64,000 nt of DNA from CBDESM01 sp965205165 (GTDB taxonomy: Bacteria > Chloroflexota > Dehalococcoidia > Bin125): the NCBI GenBank assembly GCA_965205165.1, contig OZ242037.1, positions 1,178,001 to 1,242,000 on the forward strand, read 5' to 3'. Shown piece after piece: positions 7,762 through 16,203 of this stretch. Positions within the stretch are counted from its first letter, which is position 1, and every line of letters starts with the position of its first letter. The notes under the pieces are model-generated. The model was given only the letters and a program-made list of their open reading frames with translations, was not told where the DNA came from and did not search any database. The position numbers were made by a program, and so were the translations under genes.

Positions 7762-8559
7762 TCAGCCTCCGATCTTCATCCCTTGCAGCAGCCGCGCATG
7801 CTCGCGGAACGCCGCCAGCTCATCGTACACCCGTCCGCTCAGCTTTGCGAGGTCGTCCAGACGCTTCCGCAGGAAGATCGCCTGATCGTTGAGGTGCACC
7901 TGCGGCGAGGCCGCGCCGATCTCCATCTCGCGCTGGAACTCCGCCGAGCCGCGCCCGAGCCGCGCCCGTTCCGCCCGCAGCAGGTCGGCGCTCCTGCCGC
8001 GCTCCGAGAGCGCCGCCAAGGCGGTGTGCACCTCCGGCGGCCCGCCGGCCGATTTCACGCCGAGCCCGAACCGGTGCGCCAGGAACTCCGATGTGTTGGC
8101 CCACTCGTTCTGCACCTGCGTCCTGATCTGCAGCTCGAGCACTTTGCCCGGCACCCGCCTCAGGATCAGGTGCAGCGCGCGGTAGCCGTGCTTCACGCCG
8201 TCGACCCGGTAATCGTTGGTCCGGATCAGCCGCTCATCCGCGAACTGCGCCCTCGCCTCCTCGACCTCCGCCAACGACGGCACCACGATCCGCGCCCCCG
8301 CGATGTCCTGCATCTCGGCCAGCGGCGCGCTCCGCTTCCGCCGCAGCTTCGGAATCACCGAAGTCACGTTCTTCAGCCGCGTGCCGACCTGCAGCGCATG
8401 CACGCCCGGCGCGATGTTCCACAGCTCCGCCTCCAAGGCGTCCAAGGCATCGCCGAAACTGTCGCGGTAGTCGTGAAAGGCGTCCAAATCCGCCTCGCTC
8501 GGCTCGGCGGCCGCCAGGCGGCGGCCCAAGGCGTTCAGGTCTTCGGAGCTCATCTCCAT
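7762..8559 (-). CDS. RelA/SpoT-domain small alarmone synthetase-like protein
   Basis: 265-aa stand-alone nucleotidyltransferase of the RelA/SpoT synthetase fold, which transfers pyrophosphate from ATP to GDP/GTP or, in toxic relatives, to other acceptors. Landmarks: NVTSVIPKLRRK (about 64-75), MQDIAGARIVV (83-93) with the metal-binding Asp, DYRVDGVKHGYRALHL (116-131) and ELQIRTQVQNEWA (142-154). There is no HD hydrolase, TGS or ACT domain, so it is neither a full Rel nor a SpoT. The N-terminus is acidic and helical and the C-terminus is a predicted coil. It starts at 8559, 7 nt after GGGGAG, and is followed 1 bp later by a 99-aa gene. It could be housekeeping stress signalling or a toxSAS toxin. 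Confidence 0.8.
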   Translation of the reverse strand: MEMSSEDLNALGRRLAAAEPSEADLDAFHDYRDSFGDALDALEAELWNIAPGVHALQVGTRLKNVTSVIPKLRRKRSAPLAEMQDIAGARIVVPSLAEVEEARAQFADERLIRTNDYRVDGVKHGYRALHLILRRVPGKVLELQIRTQVQNEWANTSEFLAHRFGLGVKSAGGPPEVHTALAALSERGRSADLLRAERARLGRGSAEFQREMEIGAASPQVHLNDQAIFLRKRLDDLAKLSGRVYDELAAFREHARLLQGMKIGG

Positions 8560-8568
8560 CTGCGCACT

Positions 8569-8580
8569 CCCCTTTCGGGG
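8569..8580 (-). promoter_or_regulatory. GAAA-tetraloop hairpin covering the ribosome binding site of the alarmone synthetase gene
   Basis: On the minus strand the sequence is CCCC-GAAA-GGGG, and the 3' GGGG arm is the start of the GGGGAG Shine-Dalgarno 7 nt before the ATG at 8559. A GNRA tetraloop on a four-pair GC stem (plus a possible G-U pair) could mask ribosome access. Confidence 0.3.
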
Positions 8581-8611
8581 GCAGCATAGCCTGAAATGCT
8601 GGGGGCGGCGC

Positions 8612-11176
8612 TCATTCCGCGAACTCGCTGATGTCGCGTTCTACGGTCATTTCTATGCCGGTTCTGGTGATGATCCGGACGGCTATTCTGGGCTGGTCGC
8701 GCTTGGGGATTTCGAAGGGGGCGCTCTTGGTGCTTTGCATTGATTCCCAGAGGGCTGGGTCTATCAATTTGCCCAGCTGGCGTTGGAAACGTTGGATGCG
8801 CTTGTCGGATTGGCTGTTGGGCAGATGGATGCGGCGGGCGTTGAATGATTTGCCGTCGTAGTCGGTGTCGATCATCCAGCAGTCGATGCCGCGGCCGGGG
8901 TCGTCGGCGGGGGCGCCGTCTACGTTTCCCGTGAGGGGATTGAACGTATCGTAGCCGAGCACCTCTACGATCAGGTGGTTCGCGTCGTGCTTCGCTAGTT
9001 GTATCTCGGGGCGGCCCACGATTACGAATGAGCTGTCGTCTGGCTCGTTCTTGAGGCCGGGGATCTGGAAATCTCGGTTGGCGTGGACGGTGAGTATCTC
9101 CAAGCGGCCGCGCTTGGTCGCGCCCTCGCCGTATACGTTGGGGGCGAAGGCGAACGCTACGATCAGCAGCCGCTCCATCCGCCGCCGGTTGGCTTCGGCG
9201 GCGACGATCTCGATCAGCTCCTGGCTGGCGGTCTGGTCATCGGGCACGATGCAGATCGCGGTCTGCTTGGTGCCCTCGCCCTCGACGCCGCTCAGGCAGC
9301 GGTGGGTGATCCGCGATCCGGAGTCCGCCGCGGCGTCCCAATCGGCCACGTCGTCGACCAGAAGCCGCCTGCCGCCGGGCTGCTGGATGCCCGCCACCTG
9401 CATCCCCTCAAGCAGCGATTCCCGCGTCCTGACCGCGGTTTCCGACGTATCCGCAGCCTCCGCCGGGTCCACGTAGCGCCACGGCGAATCCGACTCCACG
9501 GTGAACGGCGACGAGACTCTGACGATCTCCTTCTTGACCAACGGCCGATTGACCAGCAGGATCGGCTCCACTTCTTGGTCGTACGCCAAGATCGCCGCCG
9601 ACACCCGCGGCACTCGTTCGTACACGAACCCTTGTGCAGGATCGTTTCCGTATTGATCAATTTCTTCGGTATTGGGGGTAATAGAACGATTGGACAGTTG
9701 TTGTTCCAGCGCAACACCCTCGGCACTATCCCGCAAGTGGTACCAGTCATATGCCCCTGCCAACAGACGTTGGCGAGTTATGGCGATTGAAATTGCAGAG
9801 GTATCGATTCCTATCCAGCGCCTACCCCATTGTTCTGCGACAAGCGCGGTAGTACCACCACCCACAGTCAAGTCTACTACCAGATCGCCTGGGGCAGTAG
9901 TCATCTGTATGCATCGTTCAATTACCGTGGTGCTAGTTTCAACATTGTAGTGCATGTCGGTGGGCGGAAGCTTCTCGGGCCACAGGTTGTTGATCTCACG
10001 ACCAGGAACCTCTGAGGCATATCGTTTCCATCGCAGATGTCCAGCCGAGGATATGAGCCTGCCCAACTCGGCGAGGCGATCTAGCCCAGCCATGCTCACA
10101 CTCCATTGATTACCAGGTGGCGGATGATAGGCATTGCCTTCCCAAATATACGAGGCTGAACGACCCGTTGCTGAATCATGGAGAGATGTTAAAGGCATCC
10201 GACGAAAAAGTTTACTCTCCGCAGGCAATGTTGACGGTGCGTTCTTCTCGCTTCGGTTCACAGGACGCGTCGTACCATCAGGAAGTTCCACCATTGCATC
10301 AAAGGCCATATGCGCAATCTGCTCCGATTCGTTCAAAAATGAGTATAGTTGGTGAAACCGCACAGAAGATTCGTCTCTTGCGTACCAGAGAAGATAGTCC
10401 GCTATCTGTGGCAAGAGGCGCGATGTTCGGGTTCCACCTTTTGAGAATGGAATCAACGCCACCCTGTTCTCCGCCCCAAACACCTCGTCCATCACTAGGC
10501 CCACTCGGTTCACGTTTTCCGAGCCGATCTGCATGAAGATGCTGCCGCTCTCGCTCAGCAGCTCCCTCGCGTGCACGAAGTTGCGGTAGAGATTGTCGAG
10601 GTAGGAGTGGATGCCGTTCTGGTAGGTGTCGCGGAAGGTCTGGACTTGCTGCGGGTCGCTGGGCAGGCCCTTGGCGTTTTCGGGCACGTTGCGGCTCTGC
10701 GTGTCCACCTGCATGTTCGACTTGAAGCCGATCCCGTAGGGCGGGTCCATGTAGATCATCTGGACCTTGCCGGCCATCCCCTCCTTCTCCAGCAGGCTGG
10801 CCATCACCTCTACCGAGGGCCCATGGATCAACCGGTTCTGCCAGTTGCCCTCGTACTGGTACCAGTTGTACTCCGCGTCGCGCGGCAGGTTGTTGAAGGC
10901 ACCGAACATCGGCGCAGGCGCAAGCGACCGCAGCTGCTCCACGAACACCGACGGGTCTATCTTCTCCGTGATGTAGAGCGGCGTCGCGTCCGTCTCGATC
11001 CGGTCCAGGTCCGCACCGCGATCCCACGAGAGCACCGGCCCGGAGCGCTCGCGGATCGGCGGCGAATAGCGCACTGGCTCGCGGTCCTCGTCCTCCATGA
11101 ACTCGCCGGTCTGCTCGGTCGGCAGGTTCCGCCGCCGCTGCGACTCGTGCCGGTAGGCGTCCACCCGCTCAGCCAT
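8612..11176 (-). CDS. DNA methyltransferase (Type III Mod-like, beta class) of RM locus 1
   Basis: 854-aa site-specific amino-methyltransferase. Catalytic motif IV MDPPYG is at about 143-148, followed by the middle target-recognition stretch. The SAM-binding motif DLTVGGGTTALVAEQWGRRWIGID follows around residue 420. That order (IV before I) marks the beta class found in Type III Mod proteins. The C-terminal 350 residues are specific to this subfamily. The start at 11176 (MAERVDAYRH) has GGGGAG 7 nt upstream; an ATG at 11245 would overlap the upstream gene. DNA from about 9650 to 10460 is visibly richer in A+T than the ends, as expected for an exchanged recognition domain. It is the last gene of a helicase/nuclease, membrane protein, methyltransferase operon. 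Confidence 0.87.
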   Translation of the reverse strand: MAERVDAYRHESQRRRNLPTEQTGEFMEDEDREPVRYSPPIRERSGPVLSWDRGADLDRIETDATPLYITEKIDPSVFVEQLRSLAPAPMFGAFNNLPRDAEYNWYQYEGNWQNRLIHGPSVEVMASLLEKEGMAGKVQMIYMDPPYGIGFKSNMQVDTQSRNVPENAKGLPSDPQQVQTFRDTYQNGIHSYLDNLYRNFVHARELLSESGSIFMQIGSENVNRVGLVMDEVFGAENRVALIPFSKGGTRTSRLLPQIADYLLWYARDESSVRFHQLYSFLNESEQIAHMAFDAMVELPDGTTRPVNRSEKNAPSTLPAESKLFRRMPLTSLHDSATGRSASYIWEGNAYHPPPGNQWSVSMAGLDRLAELGRLISSAGHLRWKRYASEVPGREINNLWPEKLPPTDMHYNVETSTTVIERCIQMTTAPGDLVVDLTVGGGTTALVAEQWGRRWIGIDTSAISIAITRQRLLAGAYDWYHLRDSAEGVALEQQLSNRSITPNTEEIDQYGNDPAQGFVYERVPRVSAAILAYDQEVEPILLVNRPLVKKEIVRVSSPFTVESDSPWRYVDPAEAADTSETAVRTRESLLEGMQVAGIQQPGGRRLLVDDVADWDAAADSGSRITHRCLSGVEGEGTKQTAICIVPDDQTASQELIEIVAAEANRRRMERLLIVAFAFAPNVYGEGATKRGRLEILTVHANRDFQIPGLKNEPDDSSFVIVGRPEIQLAKHDANHLIVEVLGYDTFNPLTGNVDGAPADDPGRGIDCWMIDTDYDGKSFNARRIHLPNSQSDKRIQRFQRQLGKLIDPALWESMQSTKSAPFEIPKRDQPRIAVRIITRTGIEMTVERDISEFAE

Positions 11177-11189
11177 CGCGATGCTCCCC

Positions 11190-11516
11190 TCAGCGGGCGA
11201 ACCGGGTGAGGATGTACAGCCCGATGCCACCCCCGATGACGCCAATCGCAGGCGCGATGAAGTGGTCTACCCATATCTGAACCACTTGGACGGCGCTGGG
11301 GTCGCGCCACTGGATGCTGCCCAAGAAGCTGTCTGCATCCGCATAGAGCACGATCATCGCAATCACCATTGCCGCCCCGATCATGAGACGGAACACTCGT
11401 ACTATGTCGGGGGGATCTTGCCGCGCAGTTAGTCGCTGGACAACGGAGGCCAGTTTGCCGTCGATGTCACGCAGCAGATGCAGATCGTCGCGGGATTCTG
11501 AGAGATCCTCGGTCAT
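11190..11516 (-). CDS. Small membrane protein embedded in RM locus 1
   Basis: 108 aa. It starts with ATGA overlapping the stop of the restriction subunit (4-bp overlap) and ends 13 bp before the methyltransferase start. The N-terminal 40 residues are hydrophilic and helical (MTEDLSESRDDLHLLRDIDG). Two hydrophobic segments follow, LMIGAAMVIAMIVLYAD (about 44-60) and FIAPAIGVIGGGIGLYIL (about 86-103). I do not recognise the family. Its tight coupling on both sides means it is made with the RM enzymes, so it could tether or regulate the complex at the membrane or act as a separate effector. Confidence 0.7.
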   Translation of the reverse strand: MTEDLSESRDDLHLLRDIDGKLASVVQRLTARQDPPDIVRVFRLMIGAAMVIAMIVLYADADSFLGSIQWRDPSAVQVVQIWVDHFIAPAIGVIGGGIGLYILTRFAR

Positions 11517-14386
11517 TGCTCGTCCATTCTCGGCGCGTCGAACTCGGCAATCGCGGCGGAGATTGCCGCGGCCGGATCGTCGTCCTGCGTGACGTAGCAG
11601 TATCGCCACTGCCCGAAGGCTCCGTCTACCCCCTCGATCGCGGGAATCCACATCTTTTCCACCGCCTCGCGCTTGGCCTCCGCCTCCACGCCCTCGTAGA
11701 TCCGCCCCTTGCACTCGATGATCAGGTGCCGTTCCGCCTCCCCCGCGACCCGCGCAACGAAATCGGGCCGGTACTCGCGCCAGAGCCCGCGCTCCTCGTC
11801 GAACCACGGAATCTGCCAGTCCAGCCGGAAGTTCCGCGCCCACGCCTCAATCCGCGGATGCGCATCCAGCGCCCGCGCCGCCTCCAGCTCCAGCTCCGAA
11901 TCGCAAGGCGCGATGTTCAGCTCCGACCGCTCCGTTTCCCACTTCCGCTCCACCGAAGTTTCGAACCCCTCGATCCCCGTATCCAGCTCCCGCGCTTGCG
12001 ACGGATCCCGCACGTCGGCGAAGATCGGCAGCAGCACGGCCGGCGCCGAGCCGCTGCGCACGCAGGCCTCCGCGATGGCCATCGGCACCGCGTTCTTGTG
12101 CGGGTCGTGCAGCAGCCGCACCGGGTCGTCGCAGGCCACCTTGGGATGCGCCAGCCACTGCTCGACCGCGCCGACCATGTCGCCGAACAGCGCCCGCCGC
12201 CGCTCGTCGCCGCCGGCGAACTGCCCCAGCGCCGCTGCCGCGGTGCGGAAGATCGCCTCCTGCGCCCGCCGCCGGTTGTAGATCATGTCCGGCTCGCCCA
12301 CCGACGGCTGGATCGTCGTCTCCGTCGGCTGCGCCGAGGCCGTCACCTCGTACGGCTCGATCACCTCCGGGTCCACATGGCAGCGCGGCGGCGGCTCGCT
12401 CCAGCAGTAGCCGGCGACGTTGGGGAAGCGGACTCGCAGCGCACGCCGCTGCGGCAGCGGCTCGACGATGTAGGACGGTCTCGGCTCGGGCGGCGGCGCG
12501 GACGAATCCTGCGCCCGCATGAATTCGTAGGGCACGCCGAAGACGTTGGCGTACTCCGGCCGCGGCAGCCCCGTCGCCGGGTCGGGCTCGTAGGACATCC
12601 GCCGCAGCGCCCGCCCGGTCACCTGCTCGCAGAGCAGCGCCGAGCCGAAGGCGCGGAAGCCGAAGATGTGCGTGACCGTCTTCGCGTCCCAGCCCTCGGT
12701 CAGCATCCCGACCGAGATCACGCAGCGGATGCCCTCGCCCGCATGGCCCGCGCGCCCGACCGTCATGAAGACCTCGCGCAGGTCCCGCCGCCGCTCCTCC
12801 AGCGTCTTCGCCTCCGGCGCGTGCAGCCGCGCCTGCTCCTCCGTGATCGTCCGCGCCTGCCCCGTCAGCGCGTCCGCGCCGCCGTCCGTGATCTTGGAAT
12901 GCACCACCAGCGTCGGCGGATGCGGAACGTAGCCGCCGCCCGCCTGCCGCACGTTCGAGAACAGCGGCAGATGCCCCGCGATCCAGCGCCCCTCCGCGTC
13001 CTGGTAGCCCGCGATCCAGCGGTAGATCTGCTCCGCGTTGGCGATCGTGTTGGCGACCACGATCATCGCCGGCGCGATCCCGCTGCCGCGGTAGGCCGGC
13101 TCGACCCGCTCGCGGTAATGCGCGTGCATCTCGTCCAGCAGCGATCGCGCCGGGTCCTGCATGTTGCCGCCGTCGAGCCGCTTCTCCGAGTGCCGGTACA
13201 CGTTGCGGTAGACCGGATTTTCCGGATCGCTGCTGTCGTCCAGCACCGGCACGCGCGGGATCTTGGTCAGCCCGGCCTCGATCGCGTCCGAGAGCGGGTA
13301 GTCGCTCACCGTCCAAGGGAAGATCGGCGAGTTGAGCGCGGCGGGCTTGCGCAGGTACATCGGCGTGGCCGAAAGGTCGTAGACCTGCGCCAGCCGCCCC
13401 TCCGCGTGGATCGCCTTGACGGCGGAGAACCACAGCGCCGCCGTCTGCTCCTCGTCCTTCTCTTCCCGGCTCGCCCTGCCCGCTTCCGGCGGGCGGTAGC
13501 AGTGGTGCGCCTCGTCGTTGATCACCACGATCCGCTCCGCCGCACGGTGCGATTTGAGCAGCCGGTCGAGCATCGCCTCGTCGGTCTCCTCCCATTTCGA
13601 GACGATTTCGCGATCGGTCGCGAGCAGCTTCTTGATCGTGCCCGACGGGACGTCGCCCTGCCCGTCGACCCAAAGCTCGTTCTTGCGCTGGAACTTCTGG
13701 AAGTTGAGGATCGTGACCCGCAGCCGGCCCAGCGCGCCCTGGTACTGGCGCGGCGTCAGCCCGCGCAGGCGGCCGGCCGAGTCGTTGGGCTTCAGCTCCT
13801 GCAAGCGCTCCATCACGGTCAGGTTGGGCGCGATGATCAGGAAATCGCGGGGCATCCCGCGGTTGACGGCGTGCCAGACCATCAGCATCGCCATCACCAT
13901 CGTCTTGCCCGCGCCGGTGGCCATCTTCAGCGCGATCCGCGGCACGCCGTCGTTCCACTCCGCGTTGGCGCGGCCCAGCTTGAGGTCGACGTCGCGCCAT
14001 TCCAGCCGGTTCCGCTTGTCCAGCTGCGGCCCCGCCTCGTGCAGCCAGATCGCGGTCTCGACCGCCTCGCGCTGCGCGAAGAACGGTCGCGGTTCGGCCT
14101 CGCCGGAGCTCCAGAAGTCCAGCAGCCGCCGCGTGCGCTGCCCCGCGCCCGGCCAGCCGGCCTCGCGCCAAGCCGCGACCTCGCGGCGGATCTGGTTGAT
14201 CGTGCCGAACGGCTCCCGCGCCTCGGCCGGATTGTCCGCGCCCGGAATCGCGAGCCGATCGGAGCTGGGCCGGCGCCCCTCGCGCAGCGCGTCGGTGGCG
14301 ATGTTGTCCGCGCCCAGCGCCCAATGCCGGGTCGGCTCCGCGTGCGGCGGATTGAGGATCGGCTGCGAAACGGCCGTATCAGGCAT
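11513..14386 (-). CDS. Type III-like restriction subunit: DEAD/DEAH helicase with C-terminal nuclease
   Basis: 957-aa ATP-dependent translocase/nuclease. Walker A is KMATGAGKTMVMAMLM (K161) and the DEAH box is VVINDEAHHCYRPP (291-294). Later helicase motifs include YDLSATPMYL, VISVGMLTEGWDAKTVTHIFGFR and the arginine-finger region LLCEQVTGRALRR. The C-terminal EYRPDFVARV...LIIECKGR is a PD-(D/E)xK nuclease signature as in Res subunits. The gene is first in the locus, whereas Type III systems usually run mod then res. It overlaps the small membrane-protein gene by 4 bp. It is divergent from leuA with about 220 bp between. Confidence 0.88.
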   Translation of the reverse strand: MPDTAVSQPILNPPHAEPTRHWALGADNIATDALREGRRPSSDRLAIPGADNPAEAREPFGTINQIRREVAAWREAGWPGAGQRTRRLLDFWSSGEAEPRPFFAQREAVETAIWLHEAGPQLDKRNRLEWRDVDLKLGRANAEWNDGVPRIALKMATGAGKTMVMAMLMVWHAVNRGMPRDFLIIAPNLTVMERLQELKPNDSAGRLRGLTPRQYQGALGRLRVTILNFQKFQRKNELWVDGQGDVPSGTIKKLLATDREIVSKWEETDEAMLDRLLKSHRAAERIVVINDEAHHCYRPPEAGRASREEKDEEQTAALWFSAVKAIHAEGRLAQVYDLSATPMYLRKPAALNSPIFPWTVSDYPLSDAIEAGLTKIPRVPVLDDSSDPENPVYRNVYRHSEKRLDGGNMQDPARSLLDEMHAHYRERVEPAYRGSGIAPAMIVVANTIANAEQIYRWIAGYQDAEGRWIAGHLPLFSNVRQAGGGYVPHPPTLVVHSKITDGGADALTGQARTITEEQARLHAPEAKTLEERRRDLREVFMTVGRAGHAGEGIRCVISVGMLTEGWDAKTVTHIFGFRAFGSALLCEQVTGRALRRMSYEPDPATGLPRPEYANVFGVPYEFMRAQDSSAPPPEPRPSYIVEPLPQRRALRVRFPNVAGYCWSEPPPRCHVDPEVIEPYEVTASAQPTETTIQPSVGEPDMIYNRRRAQEAIFRTAAAALGQFAGGDERRRALFGDMVGAVEQWLAHPKVACDDPVRLLHDPHKNAVPMAIAEACVRSGSAPAVLLPIFADVRDPSQARELDTGIEGFETSVERKWETERSELNIAPCDSELELEAARALDAHPRIEAWARNFRLDWQIPWFDEERGLWREYRPDFVARVAGEAERHLIIECKGRIYEGVEAEAKREAVEKMWIPAIEGVDGAFGQWRYCYVTQDDDPAAAISAAIAEFDAPRMDEQ

Positions 14387-14501
14387 GGCCGTCGCAAGAT
14401 ACGGCAGGCGGCGGGATGGATCAGGCGGCGGCGCAAGCGATCGCGTATGCTGTACGCACTATGGCGAGGCGTAAGTGCGCGCGTGCTGGAAGGATCGAAT
14501 T

Positions 14502-14562
14502 GCGGGCCCTGACGGCCCGCGGTCTCCTCGCGTCGTGAAGCCGGGGCGCGAACCCGCGCCCC
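14502..14562 (+). promoter_or_regulatory. Tandem hairpins in the leuA leader
   Basis: Two perfect stems precede leuA. GCGGGCC (14502-14508) pairs with GGCCCGC (14514-14520) over a 5-nt loop. GGGGCGCG (14543-14550) pairs with CGCGCCCC (14555-14562) over a 4-nt loop. A TATGCT hexamer at 14446-14451 is a possible -10. The arrangement suits an attenuated leader, but no Leu-codon run was found and there is no U-tract. Confidence 0.3.
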
Positions 14563-14609
14563 CCTCCCGTTCCCGAACTCCGTCACGAGATCCCAGAGGA
14601 GCTGCCGTC

Positions 14610-16157
14610 ATGGCCGACAAGGTGCTGATCTTCGACACGACCCTGCGCGACGGCGAACAGGCCGCCGGCGTCGCCTTCACCGCGGAAGAGAAGCTGCAGA
14701 TCGCCAAGCTGCTGGAGCGGATGGGCGTGGACTGCATCGAGGCCGGCTTCGCCGCCGCCTCGCCGGCCGACTTCGACGCCGTCAACCGGATCGCCAAAGA
14801 GGTGCGCGGCACCCAGATCGCGACGCTCTGCCGCGCCGTGCCGAGCGACGTCGACCAGGGCTGGGAGGCGATCCGCGACGCCGAGAACCCGCGCCTGCAC
14901 GTCTTCCTCTCCTCCTCCGACATCCACATCGCGCACCAGCTGCGCAAGGACCGCGAAAGCGTGCTGAGCCAGGCCCGCGAGATGGTCGCCCGCGCCAAGC
15001 AGTACTGCGAGGACATCGAGTTCTCGCCGATGGACGCGACCCGCTCCGATCAGGAGTTCGTGCGGCGGATGCTGAAGGAGGTGATCGAGGCCGGCGCGAC
15101 CACGATCAACATCCCCGACACGGTCGGCTACGCGATTCCGGACGAGTTCGAGCGCTTCATCCGCGGCATCCTCGAGGACGTGCCCGGCGCGGAGCGCGTG
15201 ACCGTCTCGGTGCACTGCCACAACGACCTCGGCCTGAGCACCGCCAACAGCGTCGCCGCCGTGCGCGCCGGCGCGCGCCAGGTCGAATGCACGATCAACG
15301 GGCTCGGCGAACGCGCCGGCAACGCCTCGCTCGAGGAAACCGTGATGGCGATGCGCACCCGCGCCGACCATCTCGGCGTCGACGTCGGCGTCAAGCCCGA
15401 ATACCTCGTGCCGGCCTCGCGCATGGTGCAGGAGTTCGCCGGCATGCACGTGCAGCCCAACAAGGCGATCGTCGGGCTCAACGCCTTCCGCCACCAGTCC
15501 GGCATCCACCAGGACGGCGTGGTCAAGCTGCGCGAGACCTACGAGATCATGGACCCGAAGGAGGTCGGCTGGACCGAGGGCAGCCAGTTCGTGCTGAGCA
15601 AGCTCTCCGGCCGGGCCGGCTTCCGCGCCCGCCTGATCGACCTCGGCTACGACCTCGACGGCGACGAATTCAGCCAGGCCTTCGCCCGCTTCCAAGCCCT
15701 GGCCGACACCAAGACGGTGATCGACGACCGCGACCTCGAGGCGATCGTGCGCGACGAGCTGGCCGAGACGGCCGACGCCTGGCAGCTCGGCGCGGTCTCC
15801 GTCACCGCCGGCACCGAGCAGACGCCGAGCGCGGCGATCACGATGATCGCGCCCGACGGCGCCGAGCGCTCCGAATCGATGACCGGCACCGGCCCGGTCG
15901 ACGCGATCTACCGCACGATCCGCGCGATCACGGGGATCGAGGACACGCTCGAGGAGTACAACGTCGAAAGCATCACCGAGGGCTTGGACGCGCAGGGCGA
16001 GGTGATGATCCGGATCGCGATCGACACAGTCGCCTACACCGGCCGCGCCGCCGACCAGGACGTGATGATGGCCAGCGCACGCGCCTACGTGAACGCGATC
16101 AACCGGTACGTCGCGGGCGGCGGCGAGCTGGCCGCAACCAAGAGCGGGACCCCGTAG
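14610..16157 (+). CDS. leuA: 2-Isopropylmalate synthase
   Basis: 515-aa enzyme that condenses 2-oxoisovalerate with acetyl-CoA, the committed step of leucine synthesis. The TIM barrel opens with IFDTTLRDGEQAAGVAF (about 7-23; the Asp-Thr-x-Arg-Asp active site). The metal-binding HCHNDLGLSTANS is at about 201-213 and the GLGERAGNASLEE motif follows. The QSGIHQDGV segment and the C-terminal LeuA regulatory domain (from about residue 390: FQALADTKTVIDDRDLEAIV) are present, so leucine feedback is expected. The start was chosen at 14610 because AGAGGAG lies just upstream and the barrel begins at once. It is followed 46 bp later by leuC. An alternative activity such as citramalate synthase is less likely given the length and context. 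Confidence 0.93.
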   Translation: MADKVLIFDTTLRDGEQAAGVAFTAEEKLQIAKLLERMGVDCIEAGFAAASPADFDAVNRIAKEVRGTQIATLCRAVPSDVDQGWEAIRDAENPRLHVFLSSSDIHIAHQLRKDRESVLSQAREMVARAKQYCEDIEFSPMDATRSDQEFVRRMLKEVIEAGATTINIPDTVGYAIPDEFERFIRGILEDVPGAERVTVSVHCHNDLGLSTANSVAAVRAGARQVECTINGLGERAGNASLEETVMAMRTRADHLGVDVGVKPEYLVPASRMVQEFAGMHVQPNKAIVGLNAFRHQSGIHQDGVVKLRETYEIMDPKEVGWTEGSQFVLSKLSGRAGFRARLIDLGYDLDGDEFSQAFARFQALADTKTVIDDRDLEAIVRDELAETADAWQLGAVSVTAGTEQTPSAAITMIAPDGAERSESMTGTGPVDAIYRTIRAITGIEDTLEEYNVESITEGLDAQGEVMIRIAIDTVAYTGRAADQDVMMASARAYVNAINRYVAGGGELAATKSGTP

Positions 16158-16203
16158 CGGCCCTCCGGCCCGGCGGCGGATCCGGAACGAACGGAGGCCC
16201 GAA

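Noticed and set aside
11516..14512. 998-codon open frame on the + strand opposite the restriction subunit
   Set aside because: It is antisense to a well-conserved helicase-nuclease and is rich in Arg/His/Pro, as expected for the complement of GC-rich coding DNA.
14447..14512. Possible 21-aa leuA leader peptide ending inside a hairpin loop
   Set aside because: Only three Leu codons, no ribosome site, and the ATG lies within the TATGCT that may be the -10 box.
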